Under the pieces are notes generated by a model. The model saw only the letters and a list, made by a program, of their open reading frames with translations, was not told the origin of the DNA and made no database searches. From Pontederia crassipes (taxonomy: Eukaryota; Streptophyta; Magnoliopsida; Commelinales; Pontederiaceae), in contig CM060183.1 in assembly GCA_030549335.1 (NCBI GenBank), forward strand, positions 20,720,552 through 20,784,551: a stretch of 64,000 nucleotides of DNA, in the 5' to 3' direction. The first letter of the stretch is position 1; each line of letters starts with the position of its first letter. Positions 58,756 through 64,000 of the stretch are shown here, piece after piece. A program made the position numbers and the translations under genes.

Positions 58756-58851
58756 CTCAAGAAAAAAACGATTCTCAAGAAAAAAACGATTCTCAAGAAA
58801 AAAAACGATTCTCAAGAAAAAAACGATTCTCAAGAAAAAAACGATTCTCAA
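58752..58851. repeat. 18-bp minisatellite at the LINE truncation point
   Basis: Six units of CGATTCTCAAGAAAAAAA (18-19 bp, A-run length varies), starting exactly where LINE sequence stops. The unit begins with the last LINE bases (GATTCTCAA). Confidence 0.9.
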
Positions 58852-60061
58852 CAATTTCTCTATTTATAATTGTTCGAATTTTAAAGGTACATATGCTATT
58901 TTTATGTATGAAAAATTTAATCATTGAAAAATTATAGTTAATTACAGTTTAAATCTAAAATCTGTTAAGTTATTGCATGGAACTCCTTGCAACATTTGTA
59001 TATAGTTCGATTTTTATATAAAAGCATTTGTTTATAAGCATTATCGTATTTGTTAAATTGAATATGTTTATTTTTTTTGTAAATAATTGTTGTAGATTTT
59101 TAATAGTACTTTATTTTTCAAAAATATAGATTGTTGGATTATCTTGGAGCATTCCGTGATAGTAGTTTATATAAAAGTATTACGTACTATATTTTTTTGT
59201 GAGGGCAAGAATTTTATGTGAGAGATTTTTTTCTCATCTTGGATTATTACATTTTAAACTGTTGAATCATAAGTAACTTTCGTATGAAAAAAATATTATT
59301 CTACTCAATTGATTGATAAAATTTGATTGCATGTATTTCGAACGTAATATATTCTATTTATATATCAACCATAAATAACTAATTAGAATACTAATATCAT
59401 TTATGAAAAAATAGTTCTCAAGTATTTTTTAAATCAGTTATAAACACTATAATTATATATGATTGATACAATATATTTTACAAATTATATATCTGATTAC
59501 CCAAATGATACCATTTATTAAAAAAATAGATATCACATTAAATTATGTAATTATATAATTTGGCACATGGAGATGTTAGCATATTATAAAGTTAGTCGAG
59601 TCCATAGTAATTTTGAAAGTAATATTTTAATTGAAATTTATCATGCTTCCAGATAATTAGAATGAAAATTAGTTAACATGGTATGCAGGTATAACTAATT
59701 AAAATATTGTCTAAAAAATAGTTAAATCTTAATGGTGGTATACAGTAGTAAAATAAGGTTCTCACTCATCCTTAATATATATATATATATATATATAAAG
59801 TTATTTTGTAAACGAATTATAAAATATCATAATTATATTAAAAAATTATAATTACATATATATTATTAAAGAGAGTATGACATATACTGGCTAATCCTAT
59901 ACAATATCACATATCCGTTATAAAATAAAATATATCATTAAAAGTAACCAACTAAAGTATGTATTAATAGACCAAATAACTAATTTCATTACCACAAAAA
60001 TGTTATAAATAAGATCAATTTAATGATTATAATTGAAAGAAATGGTATGGACTGTTGTGAA
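58852..60061. other. AT-rich intergenic stretch
   Basis: No gene supported. A short (TA)n tract lies at 59776-59798. Confidence 0.5.
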
Positions 60062-60466
60062 TTGAATTTTGGTATTCCCTATCTCACCTTATTCTTTATT
60101 GTCTTCATCATTAGATCTTTATTCAATAGTGATAAATTATTTGAGAAATTTAATTTAGATGGAGATGTGAGGGTATAAAAAATAGGGAATAAGGTGAGGT
60201 AGAGAACACCAAAATTGAATATTAGATGGAGATCTCGTATAAAAAAATAGGGAACTGAGGTAGGGTGCCAAAATTGAACCATTTGATATGGATAAAATGA
60301 AGGTGTTCTCTATTTCACCTTTTTTCCTATCTTCTTCACCATCAAATATTTATTTAACTGTAATAAACTATTTGAGAGATTCAATCATGAAGAATAATTG
60401 AATAGAAATATGATAGTATAAAAAATAGAAAACAATGTGAGATAGGAAACATCAAAATTGAACTCA
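60062..60466. mobile_element. cluster of small MITEs with shared inverted ends
   Basis: Inverted ends of the type TTTTGGTGTTCTCTACCTCACC recur: a left end at 60067, right ends at about 60190-60226 and 60250-60285, a left end at about 60301 and a right end at about 60420-60460. The clearest unit is 60066-60226 (about 160 bp). The units look like two or three related MITEs side by side. Family and target duplication are unclear. Confidence 0.6.
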
Positions 60467-62520
60467 ATTAATTATAATCATGATATTTAAAAAAATATAT
60501 AAGCATTAAGACCATCCATGGTGAGTTTCTTTAGGTCGATAAGAAACATGTCCATGTTTGGCTCATCTCCGCATTCCGCTGGGAAATTAGATTATATATG
60601 ACTTCAATACTTTTGAAGAGCAACAAGTCCTCTATTTTCTTTCAGATTGGTGTTTGTATTGCCTTCACAGTTCACCTCATCTCAACCGTGAAAACGAGGC
60701 AAAAGGATGATGGCAACGATTATTACTAAAAAAATATTTTTTATCTAAAATTATGGAATCTCTAACATTAATTTGAATTATCTCTAATTTGTCTTCATGT
60801 ATTGTCATAAATATTACTTGGTGTTTTTTATTAATAAATTTAATTTTATTTCTATATTGTTTCATTTATATTTGTGCCTCCTATTTTATAACTTTTTTAA
60901 TATCATGCACTTACAAATTAAAAAATAAAATTGTGAGTTTGTACTATATTTTCTTTCCCTAGACATGGCAATTCTCAGTTCTATTTTTGAACTACTGAAT
61001 AGTAAGACTTTTGTATACAATTGCTTATTTAAGAAATAGATATAATTGCCTCTAATCCTATAAGTTATTTTATTATGTGCAAGTACTTTGTAGAACAAAT
61101 TAGATCATATTTAATGTGTATAGAATCTATTTTCAATATATTTTCTTATTTTTTTTACTATTTAAATCTATTTTTAGCTCTCATTCTCATGGATAGTCCA
61201 TGTGGCATTACTATGTTTTAAAAATATAAAATTGTTTTATTTTAAAAATGTCTAACTGAATATTTTTTTTTTTCAAAGAAATAGGTTGGTTAAAGTGTGT
61301 AGAGTCATTGTTTATTTAGTTAATTAATTGTTAAAGGATTATTTTGATATCTTTGATTAAAGTAGAATAGTGCATACATTTTCCACACAGACCTCTCATT
61401 ATTTTGAGTTAACTTAATTATAAGCATAAGATTAATAATTATAATCAATTATAATAATGATACATTGGAAAAAAATAATTTAAAACTTCAGCCGAATAAT
61501 TAAGTAGTTATGATTTTATAAAATATCATTTAAGCATTGTTAAAAAAATAATCATAATATTTTTCACAAATTATTGACATAACTAGAAAAATCTGGATTT
61601 AGAAATTAGTAAATGAAAAAATTTTGATAACACATTATAAAAAAGGGTTTAATGTAGGTGTTGAGTAATTTACGTATGAAGTGTGTGTCAAGCGATTTTA
61701 CGCATAGTTGAGTTTATTTTTTGATATCTTTCTTCATGAATAATTTAAATGATCATTGATGATAACATAACCATGATCCAAATCATTGTCAACAATTATA
61801 TTCATCATTTTCAAAATTTTATGAACTTATGTATATTATTGTCCTTTATAATAGATATAAGTATTTTTCATAACTTTTTACATTATAAAACTAATTTTTG
61901 TTGTCATCAATCATCATATAAACTATTCATGAAAAAAGATATCGAAAAAAATAAAGTAAACTATGCGTAAAGCCATTGACACATACTTCACATGTAAAGC
62001 GCTCAATATATACATTAAATCCTATAACAAATATATCTAAATTGATAAATTGAAATTTTATTATGATAAATGTATAATGTAAATTGTTACGTGACCTTTG
62101 TAGTTAAAACTTAAACTTTTTTGCATGAATGCACGTGTACAATGTTATATTATAGAACATTTTTCATCCTACGATGCCTAGGGAGTAAGATAGTGCTTTA
62201 CCAATAGTAGTCTCCCACATGAATGTCGAGTTTCTAATATCGAAAGAAGATTGATTTGAGACATATTCACAAATTAATTATAGTATCTTTCGAATTTGTT
62301 TAAACTATTCTTATTTCCATGTGGCAATTGCCATTGCGAGCATAGACACTAATTGTGGGGTACAATTCTTTATAAATTTAAATAAAAACATAAAAATTAA
62401 GTAAATATACAATTATTACTGTGGTATGAACTTTTTTTAATTTTTTTTGCACGGGGTGTGTAATATGTTAGTTTAAAAAATAGATGGTTAAATATTTTTA
62501 ATTATGACATAAGAACTTAT
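60467..62520. other. AT-rich intergenic stretch
   Basis: No coding or RNA feature supported. Confidence 0.5.
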
Positions 62521-62665
62521 ACCTAATCAGTCATATTGTTAATTTTAAAATAGGAAGATAAAAAGAACTATATAAAAGGAGAAAGACAAGAATGAATCAC
62601 ATTTACTTAACTTTTTCATAATAAGCATTATTTTATTTTCAATTTTCTAAATTGAAGCCTCCTTT
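62521..62665. repeat. direct repeat, copy 1
   Basis: Matches 63785-63931: CATATTGTTAATTTTAAAATAG, CTATAAAA, AGACAA..AAGAATGA, CACTTAACTT.TTCATAA.AAGCATTAT and CTAAATTGAAG. It could be the ends of a small LTR-type element or a dispersed repeat that landed twice. Confidence 0.6.
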
Positions 62666-63784
62666 ATTGTATGTATTAGTGTATTAGGAAATTTTTCGTG
62701 TGTTTCTTAATCAAGGGTATCACACCAGGATGGATTAATCAATATAAAAAATAGCATCACTGTCTTATAAAAAGTAATTAAATAAAAATAAGAGTATATG
62801 TGTTCTTTTTTATAAGTGATTAAAATAAATAATAATCTTATGTCATTGTTCATTAAAATTAGTTTATTTTTAGTTTTGTGTTAAAGAAAAATGTATATGT
62901 AACTTATTCAATGTATAATGAGAGTAAAATACTAATTTATGTCATTAGATTAATAAAATAATTATATATTAATTTATTTTATTAGTTAAATAGTGAATTT
63001 GATCAAGATGGTCTTTTAGAAGAAGAGGGAAATGTTAATAGATTAATGCTAAAATTATAATTATAAAACAACCATATTATCATTATAATTTCATTATTGT
63101 GTGTGAGGTTGAAATTGTAAGTGACAATATCCAATCAAGTCACACATTCCATTCAAATAAATAAGAAATTTTAAATTATTTTATATAATATAAATAATAT
63201 TATATAAAATAGTCTTATTTCATAATTAATATATATCACTATATTTAAAATCAGAAATAGGAGTTTAGATTAAAAAGAATGCAATATGCAATAAGAAAAG
63301 TCACATGTTATATTCTTGTATTACCACAATGCGTTATTGAATTTAAATTTAATAAAAAAAATAATAATAAAGAAGTATCACATAAAATATTAATTTACAT
63401 AGTATCTTAATTAGGTAACATAAAAAATAATATATATGTCATCATAAAGTTATTTAATTTAATTTTATCATGAAAGAAGACATATGAAACTAAAATAGTA
63501 TAAAATTATTTCAGAGTGGTTACAAAAATTAATTAGATATATAAATTTGAAACCTGAAAATCTATTATTCGTAATATAAATGATATACTTTATAGCAGTA
63601 AAATACTCTTTTAAAAGTTATATATATTATTGAGATAAATATATAAAAGAAGGGTGAATAAGAGAATACAATAAACTAATCAATCAACTAATCATTAAGT
63701 TTTTTATGAAATACCTAATGATGTACAAATTCTACGCCTAAAACAATTTCTATAACATACTTTTATTTATGAAATAAAATTTAA
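62666..63784. other. AT-rich sequence between the direct repeats
   Basis: No coding capacity, primer site or polypurine tract recognised. Confidence 0.45.
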
Positions 63785-63931
63785 TAACTAACAAATCATA
63801 TTGTTAATTTTAAAATAGAAAGACTAAAACTATAAAAAAAGGATGAAGACAAACAAGAATGAACCACATTCACTTAACTTATTCATAACAAGCATTATGT
63901 TATTTTCAGTTATCTAAATTGAAGTCTACTT
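63785..63931. repeat. direct repeat, copy 2
   Basis: Second copy of 62521-62665, same orientation, about 1.26 kb away, with roughly 80% matching positions by eye. The window ends soon after. Confidence 0.6.
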
Positions 63932-64000
63932 TTTATTCGAAATCCTAAATTCTTAACGAGTTTCTGAACTCATGGTATGACATTATTGTGGTTTAATGAA

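Overview
This is a flowering-plant nuclear window: spliced genes in an AT-rich, repeat-dense background, with Copia, Ty3/gypsy, hAT, CACTA, MULE-like and LINE sequences. GC-rich first exons beside AT-rich introns, in the trigger-factor and phosphatase genes, lean towards a non-grass monocot. That is a weak inference; no species is claimed.

Layout. (1) 0.96-14.3 kb holds the wreck of one plus-strand gene of the TNP class (TIR-like, NB-ARC-like, TPR-like; relatives of Arabidopsis AT5G56220). It is split into four pieces by a Copia element (2007-6689), a gag-only LTR element (8276-12766) and a hAT element with an exact 8-bp target duplication (13095-14102), and it carries stops, frameshifts and a destroyed P-loop. 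(2) 14.8-17.6 kb has a MITE and a second hAT element with a BED-finger remnant and GAC-rich minisatellite. (3) 19.5-24.4 kb, minus strand, is a three-exon HAPLESS8-like gene (1259 aa, UBZ4-like finger), with an overlapping upstream ORF in its leader. (4) 27.0-34.1 kb is a repeat nest: an element embedded in TA microsatellite, very long CT and ATT tracts, a tandem duplication, two head-on TRIM elements and a MULE-like element with long inverted repeats. (5) 38.55-40.13 kb, plus strand, is a five-exon IBR5-like phosphatase gene whose HCX5R motif begins with Tyr instead of His. (6) 41.2-46.2 kb, minus strand, is a complete 13-exon chloroplast trigger factor gene (534 aa) with one GC-AG intron. 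(7) 46.39-56.64 kb is a decayed Copia element that took in a CACTA element (exact TTT duplication) and a gypsy element; a copia/gypsy junction block was then duplicated. (8) 56.6-64 kb is AT-rich sequence with MITE, LINE and direct-repeat fragments and no gene I can support.

The three live genes look single-copy and do not form a pathway: an HAP8-type nuclear protein, an IBR5-like dual-specificity phosphatase and a plastid ribosome-associated chaperone. From memory, their Arabidopsis counterparts and the TNP gene have nearby locus numbers on chromosome 5 (AT5G55220, AT5G56220, AT5G56250), so the segment probably keeps ancient gene order in which the immune-type TNP gene has died.
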